This document shows positions 8,149-15,608 of a stretch of 48,007 nt of DNA, in pieces; the stretch's first letter is position 1; each line of letters starts with the position of its first letter. Made by a program: the position numbers and the translations under genes. Source of the stretch: UBA2136 sp047635695 (GTDB taxonomy: Bacteria > Pseudomonadota > Alphaproteobacteria > UBA2136); NCBI GenBank assembly GCA_047635695.1, contig JBLILN010000012.1, forward strand, positions 1 to 48,007, given 5' to 3'. The notes beneath the pieces were generated by a model that saw only the letters and a list, made by a program, of their open reading frames with translations, was not told the origin of the DNA and ran no database searches.

Positions 8149-9251
8149 CAACCTTCTGTTTCCTCATTATTTACATCTGTAATGTGTTTTGTTATTTTCA
8201 AAGCCTTCATATCATCAATTTTACCGAGCACTCCTTCAAGCTTTTTCTCTTGCCCACAAAGTATGTCAATAGGTTGCCCTGGCTTTGTATGTAGATGAAT
8301 AGTATCACCTAAACGCCAACTAAGCACGTCCTTCAGTGTAAATATCTCTTCATCCAAAACAGCCCTAAGAGGTACGTGGGTATAAAACAATTCCTGTGCG
8401 AGGTGACTTTCCCAAATATTGTCTTGGCCAAGCTTTTCACCCATAAACTGCTGAAGCAATTGTTCGCGGATAGGTTCAAGCGTTCCATAAGGTAGGCAGA
8501 ACTGAATAATACCGTCACGTTCTTCAAGGTTCACACGCATCGTTACAAGAATAGCGGCGTTACCTTCCCTTGTAATGTTGGCAAACCTTGGGTTTACCTC
8601 CATACGTTCGGCAGTAAATTGTACTGGTGCCACAGGCGCAAATGCTTCACTTAGATCGTTCAAGACCAAGTCGGATAAATTATCCATAATACGACGTTCA
8701 ATAGGTGTAAAGTTGCGACCTTCAATTCTTGCTGGGCGTGCTTTACGGCCACCAAGTAAAATATCTACCACCGCATAAATAAGGCGGCTTTCATAGATCA
8801 TTAAAATATAGTCATCAAGCCCAACGGCGTTCACAACAACAATACCCGCAGGTAGCGGTATAGACGACAAGAAATCACCAAAACGTACAGTGGTAATACT
8901 ATCAATAGTAATGTCAACATTATCGGCTGTGAAGTGGCGTAAACTTGTAGAGAGGTAACGTTCAAATTTGTCAAACAAGACATCAAGCATTGGCAAACGT
9001 TCATAATTTACAACACTTGTATCTAAAAGTGCGCGAATACCAACGCCTGCACTATCATCGCTAGAATCAACACCTAACAAGGAATCAATTTCATCTTGAT
9101 CTAGAATACGTTCGGGTAAGCCGCCTTTTTCAGCTTCTTTCTCTTCACCTGCAACAGCGTCTTCTGAACCCTCTTCATCAGCGGCCATATCTTGCCACTG
9201 TGCTAACAGTTCCTCTTCTGACGGTTCTTTTTCTTTTTCTTCTTCAGACAT
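8148..9251 (-). CDS. fliM: Flagellar motor switch protein FliM
   Basis: FliM forms the middle of the C-ring, binds CheY-P and sets rotation direction. The 367-residue product contains the CheY-binding motif ILDQDEIDSLLG at residues 49-60, a FliM middle domain (GLDDYILMIYESRLIYAVVD and the RPARIEGRNFTPIERRIM region) and a C-terminal SpoA-like domain. It is unusual that the CheY motif is not at the N-terminus. It follows 48 residues that are mostly Glu, Asp, Ala and Lys. The stop overlaps the start of the next gene. Upstream, a hairpin terminator separates it from fliL, so it probably has its own promoter. Confidence 0.95.
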   Translation of the reverse strand: MSEEEKEKEPSEEELLAQWQDMAADEEGSEDAVAGEEKEAEKGGLPERILDQDEIDSLLGVDSSDDSAGVGIRALLDTSVVNYERLPMLDVLFDKFERYLSTSLRHFTADNVDITIDSITTVRFGDFLSSIPLPAGIVVVNAVGLDDYILMIYESRLIYAVVDILLGGRKARPARIEGRNFTPIERRIMDNLSDLVLNDLSEAFAPVAPVQFTAERMEVNPRFANITREGNAAILVTMRVNLEERDGIIQFCLPYGTLEPIREQLLQQFMGEKLGQDNIWESHLAQELFYTHVPLRAVLDEEIFTLKDVLSWRLGDTIHLHTKPGQPIDILCGQEKKLEGVLGKIDDMKALKITKHITDVNNEETEG

Positions 9252-9311
9252 TCGCTTACCGTTTTTTATTTAATGTCGTACTTTTTTTCAGCACCCCTTA
9301 TAAAATACCAC

Positions 9312-9340
9312 ATAATTAGCCTATAAAGCAACTATATCAA
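9312..9340 (-). promoter_or_regulatory. Possible sigma70 promoter of fliM
   Basis: On the minus strand TTGATA (9335-9340) is followed after 17 bases by AATTAT (9312-9317), or after 16 bases by TAATTA. It lies just downstream of the fliL terminator and 61 bp before the fliM start. Because the region is AT-rich, this match is only moderately convincing. Confidence 0.35.
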
Positions 9341-9352
9341 ACAAAAAGCACA

Positions 9353-9384
9353 CAGCAAAAAAGCCACAACAAGTTGTGGCTTTT
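9353..9384 (-). terminator. Rho-independent terminator after fliL
   Basis: A perfect inverted repeat (AAAGCCACAAC and GTTGTGGCTTT) followed on the minus strand by a run of T lies 23 bp after the fliL stop. It would end the fliL transcript before fliM. Confidence 0.8.
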
Positions 9385-9406
9385 CAATAAGATACAGGAA
9401 CATAAC

Positions 9407-9949
9407 CTACTGAACAAGAATTTCTTTGAACAGTACATTACTTATTTGCAACGGTGCAGCAGACTGGTTTGCACGCATTAACAAATCCTCTTTCAATCGG
9501 TAAATACCAGAAGAGCCGTTTAAATCTTCAACACGCAATTGGCGTAAATAAAGCTGATAGTCGTCAACAATACGCGGCATCACATATTCAAGTTGCACAA
9601 GATCCTCTTCCGTTGCCACTTCTAGATTCAACTTTAATTTCAAGTAACGCGTTGCGCTACCACTAGAAGCAAGATTCACTAAAATCTCAGGAACTTCATA
9701 AAAGTAAGCTGTTGGTTTAGGTGGTAATGGCTTGCCATCTTTGTCCAGCCCTTGCTCAACAACCTCCACTTGCTCTCCTTCAGGTGTTGCATCATCACCC
9801 ATAAAGAAATAAGCACCTGCACCAGCACCACCAATTAAGACAACAGAAAGAATGATAATAATAAGAAGCTTAGAACCGCCCTTTTTACCACCTTCTCCCT
9901 CTTCGCCTTCAGTACCTTCTTCGTTTTCTTCTAATTCTTCTTCAGCCAT
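9407..9949 (-). CDS. fliL: Flagellar basal body-associated protein FliL
   Basis: FliL is a single-pass inner membrane protein that surrounds and supports the stator units. The 180-residue product has a very acidic cytoplasmic N-terminus, a membrane helix at about 28-50 and a periplasmic stomatin-like domain with the FliL signature (YFYEVPEILVNLAS, then RYLKLKLNLEV). It ends in SNVLFKEILVQ, the usual C-terminal pattern. The gene lies 162 bp downstream of fliS and is followed by a strong terminator. It is therefore either a single gene or the last gene of the flagellin-flaG-fliD-fliS transcript. Confidence 0.93.
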   Translation of the reverse strand: MAEEELEENEEGTEGEEGEGGKKGGSKLLIIIILSVVLIGGAGAGAYFFMGDDATPEGEQVEVVEQGLDKDGKPLPPKPTAYFYEVPEILVNLASSGSATRYLKLKLNLEVATEEDLVQLEYVMPRIVDDYQLYLRQLRVEDLNGSSGIYRLKEDLLMRANQSAAPLQISNVLFKEILVQ

Positions 9950-10111
9950 AAAACTCCCTCGTGGTTCAATTTAAGAAAGATTTATATAACCCCTCACAAA
10001 ACAAAACTTACATTTATTTTTATAATTAATACATCAACCAATAAAAAACCAACACCCGTAGATGCTAGTTTCATAAAAACTTAATAAATTATACCTAAAT
10101 TTGAGTAATAT

Positions 10112-10558
10112 TCAAGCAATTGCACTTTTTGACCGAGGGGTTTGTGTCTTTTCTTCGCTATTCCCCTTTGAAGAGGTTGTCTGAAAGACCTCGCCTGACG
10201 ATATTTTCTGCCAAGAAACGTTTAATTGCTTCAACTTTTCAATAACATCGTCAATAGCCTCTTGATCATTTTTCATATCAACGTCAATCAGACGACGTAG
10301 CATATAACCGTATATCCTAAAGAGATTACTCGCAATTTCACCACCCTTTTGAAGGTCTACCGTATCCTGCAAATAAAAAATAATATCAGAAGCGCGCTTA
10401 TTATTATTAAAGCGCTCTTGAATATCTTCGTTATCTATCGCAACCCTCGCCTGCATTAAAAACTTAATAGCGCCATTATAACAAAGCACAATACGCTCCG
10501 CTGGCGTTGCGTTCAATATTTGTTGTTCTTTATAATGCTGTGCGGCATTTTTATTCAT
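10112..10558 (-). CDS. fliS: Flagellin export chaperone FliS
   Basis: FliS binds the C-terminus of flagellin in the cytoplasm, prevents early polymerisation and delivers it to the export gate. The 148-residue product shows the FliS pattern: an N-terminal YKEQQILNATPAERIVLCYNGAI segment, then helices with the NNKRASDIIFYLQ and DLQKGGEIASNLFRIY motifs. The last 25 residues are a polar Ser/Lys-rich tail longer than usual. It lies 18 bp after fliD, in the order expected for a filament operon. Confidence 0.94.
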   Translation of the reverse strand: MNKNAAQHYKEQQILNATPAERIVLCYNGAIKFLMQARVAIDNEDIQERFNNNKRASDIIFYLQDTVDLQKGGEIASNLFRIYGYMLRRLIDVDMKNDQEAIDDVIEKLKQLNVSWQKISSGEVFQTTSSKGNSEEKTQTPRSKSAIA

Positions 10559-10576
10559 TAATGTGCAAACTTTCTA

Positions 10577-12379
10577 TTATTCACCAGACATCGCACTTAT
10601 TTGCTGTGCAAGACTTTCTTTTAAACTATTTAATTGTAGCATTGCAATTTCCATCGCATTAAACCGTGCTTCTAAATTACTACGCTGAACATCCAAACGT
10701 AGATCAATACTTGTAATATCGTCGGTTAAATCTTCATTTTGGGTCAATAAATTTGTTTTCAAATTATCGGCTTCACCGCCCACTTTTGAAAAGTTGTCGA
10801 AGAAGTTAAACATTCTATCGGCAATACCACGTGTGAATGTTAATTCAATGTCGTCAATAGGGCCAGAACTTGGGCCACCATTGAAATAAAACATCATACC
10901 ATTCGTTTCACTTAAATCAGTGGATGAAAAGGACGTGCCATTTTTAATGATCGTACCATCACCTAGGCCACCATTACCAGAAACAGCCGTTGTTTTAATA
11001 TTGGCATCAAGGATAACACCGCTCGCGTCTGTACCAGAGATATTAACGTAATACGGCTCAGCGTTGCCTGACCCATCAGTTGTATAAGTCGCTCTACTAC
11101 CGGCATCAATAACACTCAAACGAGAGTCTGACGTTGAGTAGTCAAAGCTGAATAACTTACGCATACCATCTAAACTATCTAATAAAGATGCATCAAAAGT
11201 TTTATCGTCCACTTTTAAACTAAAATCAGGCTCAATTGTAATACCAACTTGCCCCAAACTTTGATAACCATTTTCAACACCAGGAATACTCGCACTTACC
11301 AATGTGTTTAATTGTGTTTCAACCGTTCGAAGTGAAGCGTCAAAAGCTAGAACACCAAATTCAGCGTCACCATCTTCTTCTCTTACCTTCTCCGTTTGTT
11401 GATCTTCAATAAAAGCCTTCAGCTCATTATAGGCATTTACAAAGTCAACAATTGACGTTTTAACGGCATTTAAGTCATTTTCAACATCTACGACCACTTC
11501 AGTGCCAACCTCGGCCTTGAAAAGATCAAGCGTGACACCACCAACGATATCTGTAATTGTGTTCGACTCTCGCTCAATATCAACGCCTAAATTGTCAACA
11601 CGGACAATTGAATTTTGAGCGCCTTGAATTTCTGTTTTAATGGTATCTGTCCCAGCAGAAGTTAAGCCGAGGCTATTATGAACCGCCTGCGTGCCAGAAA
11701 AAGAGATGGCGTTACTTGTACCTGTCTCATCGCTTGTCATCACTAAATAATACTCAGTAGCGCTCACACTTACAATAGATGCGTTCACATTTGTTGGGTT
11801 TGCACCTGTATTGGCGGCATTAATTTTATCACGTAAATCTAACAATGTATCAGCCGCTGTCACACTCACAGTTTCACCATTTACAGCAAAATCACCTGTC
11901 GTGAATCCAAGGCTTGATAAACTATCTGTTTTAGACGTAAAGGAATCACTTCTAATTTGGTGCGCCCTTGCCAATTGAACCACTTCAACTGTGTGTGTAC
12001 CAGCAATTGCCGTATCATCAGCAGAAACACCCAAGACGGACGATGCTGTTGAAGGCATGTGCCCTACAGGGGCTGTTGCTGTCGAGCGTGAATCTGCAAA
12101 AGCAAGCTTTTGATCAAAAACATCGTCGCTAAAGAAACTATTACCACCACGAAGGCCATTTAATTGCTCCGCAAATGTTTTTGTTAGACCTTGAAGTTGG
12201 TCGTAAGCTGTTACTTTCTCACTGTTAACGGCAATCTTATCTTCTATCTGTGTTGCGGGTATTCTTTTTGCCGCAAGAATAGAATCAATAACCTTTTGAG
12301 AATCAATGCCAGACGAGATACCAGAGAACCTAACGTTCCCGCTGTCTGTTTGGCTTGTGTTGTCTAAATTAAAGTCCAT
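10577..12379 (-). CDS. fliD: Flagellar filament cap protein FliD
   Basis: FliD caps the growing filament and folds flagellin subunits as they emerge. The 600-residue product has the FliD N-terminal domain (ISSGIDSQKVIDSILAAKRIP) and a heptad-rich N-terminal coil. A large middle region follows with the TVEVVQLARAHQIRSDSF and SVSATEYYLVMTSDETG motifs. The C-terminal domain ends in the coil LRLDVQRSNLEARFNAMEIA. AGGAGA lies 8 bases before the ATG. The gene sits between flaG and fliS. Its length is ordinary to slightly long for the family because of a variable D2/D3 region. Confidence 0.94.
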   Translation of the reverse strand: MDFNLDNTSQTDSGNVRFSGISSGIDSQKVIDSILAAKRIPATQIEDKIAVNSEKVTAYDQLQGLTKTFAEQLNGLRGGNSFFSDDVFDQKLAFADSRSTATAPVGHMPSTASSVLGVSADDTAIAGTHTVEVVQLARAHQIRSDSFTSKTDSLSSLGFTTGDFAVNGETVSVTAADTLLDLRDKINAANTGANPTNVNASIVSVSATEYYLVMTSDETGTSNAISFSGTQAVHNSLGLTSAGTDTIKTEIQGAQNSIVRVDNLGVDIERESNTITDIVGGVTLDLFKAEVGTEVVVDVENDLNAVKTSIVDFVNAYNELKAFIEDQQTEKVREEDGDAEFGVLAFDASLRTVETQLNTLVSASIPGVENGYQSLGQVGITIEPDFSLKVDDKTFDASLLDSLDGMRKLFSFDYSTSDSRLSVIDAGSRATYTTDGSGNAEPYYVNISGTDASGVILDANIKTTAVSGNGGLGDGTIIKNGTSFSSTDLSETNGMMFYFNGGPSSGPIDDIELTFTRGIADRMFNFFDNFSKVGGEADNLKTNLLTQNEDLTDDITSIDLRLDVQRSNLEARFNAMEIAMLQLNSLKESLAQQISAMSGE

Positions 12380-12463
12380 ACCTGTACTCTCCTAATATCA
12401 AGAGCCTACCTAGCTCTACATCTTACTTATGGTGGTGGATACAAATCCGTGTGTGTAATAAAC

Positions 12464-12874
12464 TCACACCCTACCGTCTACTATAATACCACGCTCTTTT
12501 TGATTTTGCGAATAAACCTTTAAAAGGTCTACCCCCTCATAACTATTAACTAATTTTCCAGTGTTCATGTCTTTCACATGGCCCATCGGCTTTTCTTCAT
12601 CCCAAACCATCTCAACATGTAGGTCGTCATAGTTTAAAACATTATTCATATAGGAACTTGCGTTCTTTAAAGCCTGCGCCTTCGCTTTATCTAGGTCAAA
12701 GTTATCTGCCAAGTTTGGCACCGTCCACTTTTCAGAAGTTGAGGCTAAAACTTTAGAAACAGGCGCTTTTTTAGAATTATCTGCAACTTGTTGCTGTTGA
12801 GGACTCGCCTTTGACTGCGCTTTACTTGTCACATTTTCAAGTTGTTTTTCGTCTATGATCAGTGGTTTTCGCAT
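12464..12874 (-). CDS. flaG: FlaG-family protein
   Basis: The 136-residue product has a low-complexity Gln/Ser/Lys-rich N-terminal half. Its compact C-terminal FlaG domain contains the typical pattern DLHVEMVWDEE, then VKDMNTGKLVNSY and a hydrophobic VDLLKVY helix. FlaG proteins affect filament length, but their biochemistry is not settled. GGAGG lies 8 bases before the ATG. The gene follows flagellin by 40 bp and precedes fliD by 84 bp, which is the usual context for flaG. Confidence 0.85.
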   Translation of the reverse strand: MRKPLIIDEKQLENVTSKAQSKASPQQQQVADNSKKAPVSKVLASTSEKWTVPNLADNFDLDKAKAQALKNASSYMNNVLNYDDLHVEMVWDEEKPMGHVKDMNTGKLVNSYEGVDLLKVYSQNQKERGIIVDGRV

Positions 12875-12914
12875 AACTCAGCCCTCCTATAGAAGTTTTA
12901 TCTTACAGCTACCT

Positions 12915-14066
12915 TTATCTTAAGAGCCCCAATAGAACCCTTGGTTGTTCATTGGCACTTGACAGCATGCTGGTTCCTGCTTCTATCAGAAGCTGTTGCG
13001 AGGTGAGGTTTGTAATTTCAGATGCAACGTCAACATCAAGTAATGCAGACCTTGTAATTTCAGCATTTTCCATAGATGTTTGTATATGTGAAGCAGCCAC
13101 TTCCATACGGTTCATGTTCGCCCCTAGGTTTGACCTTGCCGAATTTAATAAGTCCAAAGCCGCCTCAATGCTACTTTGTGCAATACTTGCAGCACCTTGC
13201 GTCAGTACATTATCCGTACTTAAACCCAACTCTGCTAAATTAATTAATGGCAGAGCAACAACAATTCTATCTTCTGAAGAGGTTGAAACACCTACCTGAA
13301 ACTCATAAGTAGCGGCAACAGCCACTGCACTTATAGCAACATCAAACTCTTCGCCCGCGCCTGCATGTACAATAGGTGTCAAGTCGTCAAAGTCACTGTT
13401 CAATGTCAATGTCACACCCATTTGGCCAAAGTTATATTCATTAAGTCGTCCCACTGTTGGAGATTGAACAGAAATAGACTGTGATACAGATGTGGCTGAA
13501 TTTGTTAAGGTTAACATATTAGCCGTTGTATCATAATTCACTTCAAAAACAGATGCCGGGTTAACAAAATCTTGAAATCCAAAGCCTACAATACCTGCAG
13601 TTGAATCGACATTTGCCCCAGCTGTATTTAATCCAATTTCATTCACACCACCCATTAAAGGCGCGCCGTTAAATTCTGTCTTTGTGGCAATGCGGTCAAA
13701 TTCTTCCTTCATCGTTTGAAATTCAACATCTAAATAAACACGCTCAACACCACTTAGTTGTTCAGAGTTTGACTGTACGGCCAACGCGTTCATTCGATCT
13801 AGAATATCTGTCATTTTTTGAATAGCACCATCCACAATTTGCATCAAAGAGATACCAGACTGCGCGTTTACAGACGCTGCTTTAAAAACAGAAACTTCTT
13901 TACGAAGCCCTGCACCAATGGCAAGTGCTGCTGCATCTTCCTTGGCATTAAATACACGTGTACCTGAAGAGACCTTAGAAATAGCTCTTTGAGACTCGCT
14001 TGATGCTGTCCCTAAATTTCTATGCGCTACTGCCGCTGCGGCGTTACTGGTAATGGAAATTGGCAT
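12915..14066 (-). CDS. fliC: Flagellin
   Basis: This is the major or alternative filament subunit. The 383-residue product has the conserved N-terminal D0/D1 region (ITSNAAAAVAHRNLGTA, SGTRVFNAKEDAAALAIG) and the C-terminal D1/D0 region (LLDVDVASEITNLTSQQLL, ending SANEQPRVLLGLLR). A variable middle of roughly 150 residues lies between them. It is the first gene of the filament operon with flaG, fliD and fliS. GGAG lies 8 bases before the ATG, and a near-consensus sigma54 promoter lies 63 bp upstream. A second flagellin (26486-27658) shares the ends but differs in the middle. Confidence 0.95.
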   Translation of the reverse strand: MPISITSNAAAAVAHRNLGTASSESQRAISKVSSGTRVFNAKEDAAALAIGAGLRKEVSVFKAASVNAQSGISLMQIVDGAIQKMTDILDRMNALAVQSNSEQLSGVERVYLDVEFQTMKEEFDRIATKTEFNGAPLMGGVNEIGLNTAGANVDSTAGIVGFGFQDFVNPASVFEVNYDTTANMLTLTNSATSVSQSISVQSPTVGRLNEYNFGQMGVTLTLNSDFDDLTPIVHAGAGEEFDVAISAVAVAATYEFQVGVSTSSEDRIVVALPLINLAELGLSTDNVLTQGAASIAQSSIEAALDLLNSARSNLGANMNRMEVAASHIQTSMENAEITRSALLDVDVASEITNLTSQQLLIEAGTSMLSSANEQPRVLLGLLR

Positions 14067-14129
14067 TTCATACTCTCCTTTTAATCATAAAACTTATCAA
14101 TCCCGCAATAAGGGATACATTGCTTAAGT

Positions 14130-14145
14130 TGCATGAATCGTGCCA
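14130..14145 (-). promoter_or_regulatory. Sigma54 (-24/-12) promoter of the flagellin operon
   Basis: The minus strand reads TGGCACGATTCATGCA. This matches the sigma54 consensus TGGCACG-N4-TTGCW at every specified position except one, including the invariant GG and GC ten bases apart. It lies 63 bp upstream of the flagellin start. The window also encodes the sigma54 activator FlbD. Confidence 0.85.
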
Positions 14146-14166
14146 AAAAAAACCAGCAATCAATTA

Positions 14167-14178
14167 TATGTATACATA
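14167..14178. promoter_or_regulatory. Perfect 12-bp palindrome between divergent promoters
   Basis: TATGTATACATA is fully self-complementary. It lies two bases upstream of the -35 element of the plus-strand receiver gene and upstream of the divergent sigma54 flagellin promoter. It is a candidate operator. In AT-rich DNA a chance occurrence is possible. Confidence 0.4.
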
Positions 14179-14180
14179 GA

Positions 14181-14209
14181 TTGACAGCCATTAAGTAACT
14201 TGCTATAAA
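14181..14209 (+). promoter_or_regulatory. Sigma70 promoter of receiver-lipoprotein pair
   Basis: A perfect -35 TTGACA (14181-14186), a 17-base spacer and a -10 TATAAA (14204-14209) lie 46 bp before the ATG at 14255. Confidence 0.85.
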
Positions 14210-14254
14210 CAAAAAGAAACATACACATACTTTTACTTTTTGGAGGCCAACACC

Positions 14255-14692
14255 ATGGCAAAAACTATCCTTTTACTTGAAGATACCGAGCGCCAACGCC
14301 TGCGTTTAACTAAAATACTAGAAGCAGCCGGTTATATCGTTATTGCCTTTGAGCACCCCAACCTTGCCCGTGCACATTATAAACGCAACGAAGGCATAGC
14401 CATTAACGCCATTGTCAGCGACTGGGACATGGGCCGTGGCAAAATGAACGGGTTCGATTTATTGCAGACTGTACGCCACGGTAGCTATGAAAGACCTAAC
14501 TACAAAAGCAAAATCCCCAAAGACATTCCCTTTATTATGTGTAGCTCATACGACCCGAGCAATAACACAGAGAAAAAATATAAAGAAAAAGCGCTTCAAC
14601 ATGGCGCCGACATGTATCAATGCAAGTCTAGCCAATATAGCCTAGAACCAATGATTACTTACTTAAACAGCAAATTAAAAAACGAACCTTAA
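14255..14692 (+). CDS. Stand-alone response-regulator receiver protein
   Basis: The 145-residue product is a single receiver domain without an output domain. It has Glu9 and Asp10 in LLLEDTE, the likely phospho-acceptor Asp56 in IVSDWDMG, a Ser in the Thr position (IMCSSYD) and a Lys in YQCKSS. Extra residues between the acceptor loop and the next strand (GRGKMNGF, then the NYKSKIPKDIP segment) make it divergent from CheY. Translation is placed at ATG 14255 because GGAGG lies 8 bases upstream. No histidine kinase is adjacent. It forms a two-gene unit with the lipoprotein 13 bp downstream. Its cognate kinase, possibly CheA, is unknown. Confidence 0.85.
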   Translation: MAKTILLLEDTERQRLRLTKILEAAGYIVIAFEHPNLARAHYKRNEGIAINAIVSDWDMGRGKMNGFDLLQTVRHGSYERPNYKSKIPKDIPFIMCSSYDPSNNTEKKYKEKALQHGADMYQCKSSQYSLEPMITYLNSKLKNEP

Positions 14693-14705
14693 ACGTGGTT
14701 TTATT

Positions 14706-15119
14706 ATGAAAAAATCACTTAAAATGTTGGCCTTTGGCCTTCTATCAATCATTCTTACAGCTTGCTCACCGTCACCTGACACTGAAATTACAGAGCTCGC
14801 TCGTAATATGGAATTGGTCATTAAAGCAGAATCACTTGCTAAATACATTATGCGTAACAAAGCCAGTACACCTGCCGATGCAGTCACTACGTCGATGCAA
14901 TTCAGCTTGCATTTGAAGCTTGAACTCAAGAAGTTAGACCATGCCATATCTGCATATGAAGAAACTATTAAAAAGGGCAATTTAGGCACCGATGACATTA
15001 TTGAAATGGAAGGCAAATTAACTGCGCTCGTTTTTGATAAATTTCAAGAGATCTATCTCATTGCCAAGCCTTTTTACGAAAAATATGCAGGCCTACAAAA
15101 ACATGGTCCGCCCGTATAA
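14706..15119 (+). CDS. Small predicted lipoprotein
   Basis: The 137-residue product begins with a signal peptide ending in a lipobox, ILTAC with Cys20 as the lipidation site, so it should sit in the inner or outer membrane. The mature part is almost entirely helical (residues 29-125) with a Lys/Glu pattern and no cysteines. I recognise no family. It follows the receiver gene by 13 bp under the same promoter and is followed by a terminator, so the two are likely co-expressed. Confidence 0.75.
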   Translation: MKKSLKMLAFGLLSIILTACSPSPDTEITELARNMELVIKAESLAKYIMRNKASTPADAVTTSMQFSLHLKLELKKLDHAISAYEETIKKGNLGTDDIIEMEGKLTALVFDKFQEIYLIAKPFYEKYAGLQKHGPPV

Positions 15120-15163
15120 GCAACACAATCAAAACGATTAATTGTATAAATTTAGCGAACATC

Positions 15164-15194
15164 AAAAACACCTCTTTTAAAGGGGTGTTTTTTT
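15164..15194. terminator. Bidirectional hairpin terminator
   Basis: CACCTCTT and AAGGGGTG form a hairpin with a three-base loop, flanked by A-runs on the left and T-runs on the right. It can end both the plus-strand lipoprotein transcript and the minus-strand small gene at 15216-15386. Confidence 0.8.
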
Positions 15195-15215
15195 ATGGTT
15201 TAAATCTTAACATGT

Positions 15216-15386
15216 TTAAATATGTTTCTTTTTAGATTTACGTTCTATATCTTTTTTCATTTTAAGATGCGCGCGATTGTCTTTTTTGAATTCTCGGCAC
15301 ATTTTATATAAGACTGTCTTTTTGATACCCATTTCATATGCCAACTCTGGCAATTCACACATATATTCATAGTTATCCTTATCCAT
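15216..15386 (-). CDS. Small basic HTH-like protein (56 aa)
   Basis: This short frame is supported by a strong ribosome site: GGAGGT ends 7 bases before the ATG at 15386, and a shared terminator follows its stop. An ATG five codons upstream is part of that ribosome site and is less likely. The product has a central segment LPELAYEMGIKKTVLYKMCREF that looks like a helix-turn-helix, and a very basic Lys/Arg-rich C-terminus. It could be a small DNA-binding regulator. I do not recognise a family. Confidence 0.55.
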   Translation of the reverse strand: MDKDNYEYMCELPELAYEMGIKKTVLYKMCREFKKDNRAHLKMKKDIERKSKKKHI

Positions 15387-15494
15387 TATGCGTACCTCCA
15401 TTCAAAATATTTACATATATATATTATGGGTAACATAACCCGCACTTACAGCACCCCTACCCCGCTATTTCAAGGGCACTACTCATAAAGACAC

Positions 15495-15523
15495 AAAAAA
15501 GCCCTCTTTCGAGGACCTTTTTT
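15495..15523 (-). terminator. Terminator after nrdB
   Basis: On the minus strand CCTC-GAAA-GAGG forms a GNRA-capped hairpin extended by an A-run/T-run pairing and ending in TTTTTT. It lies about 85 bp after the nrdB stop. Confidence 0.7.
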
Positions 15524-15608
15524 AGCGCATAGTGTTTTTATTATTAGCGATAACTTTAAATCTACAATCTAAGCGTCGGTTTAATTCGAACGCACGCTTA
15601 ATAACTTA

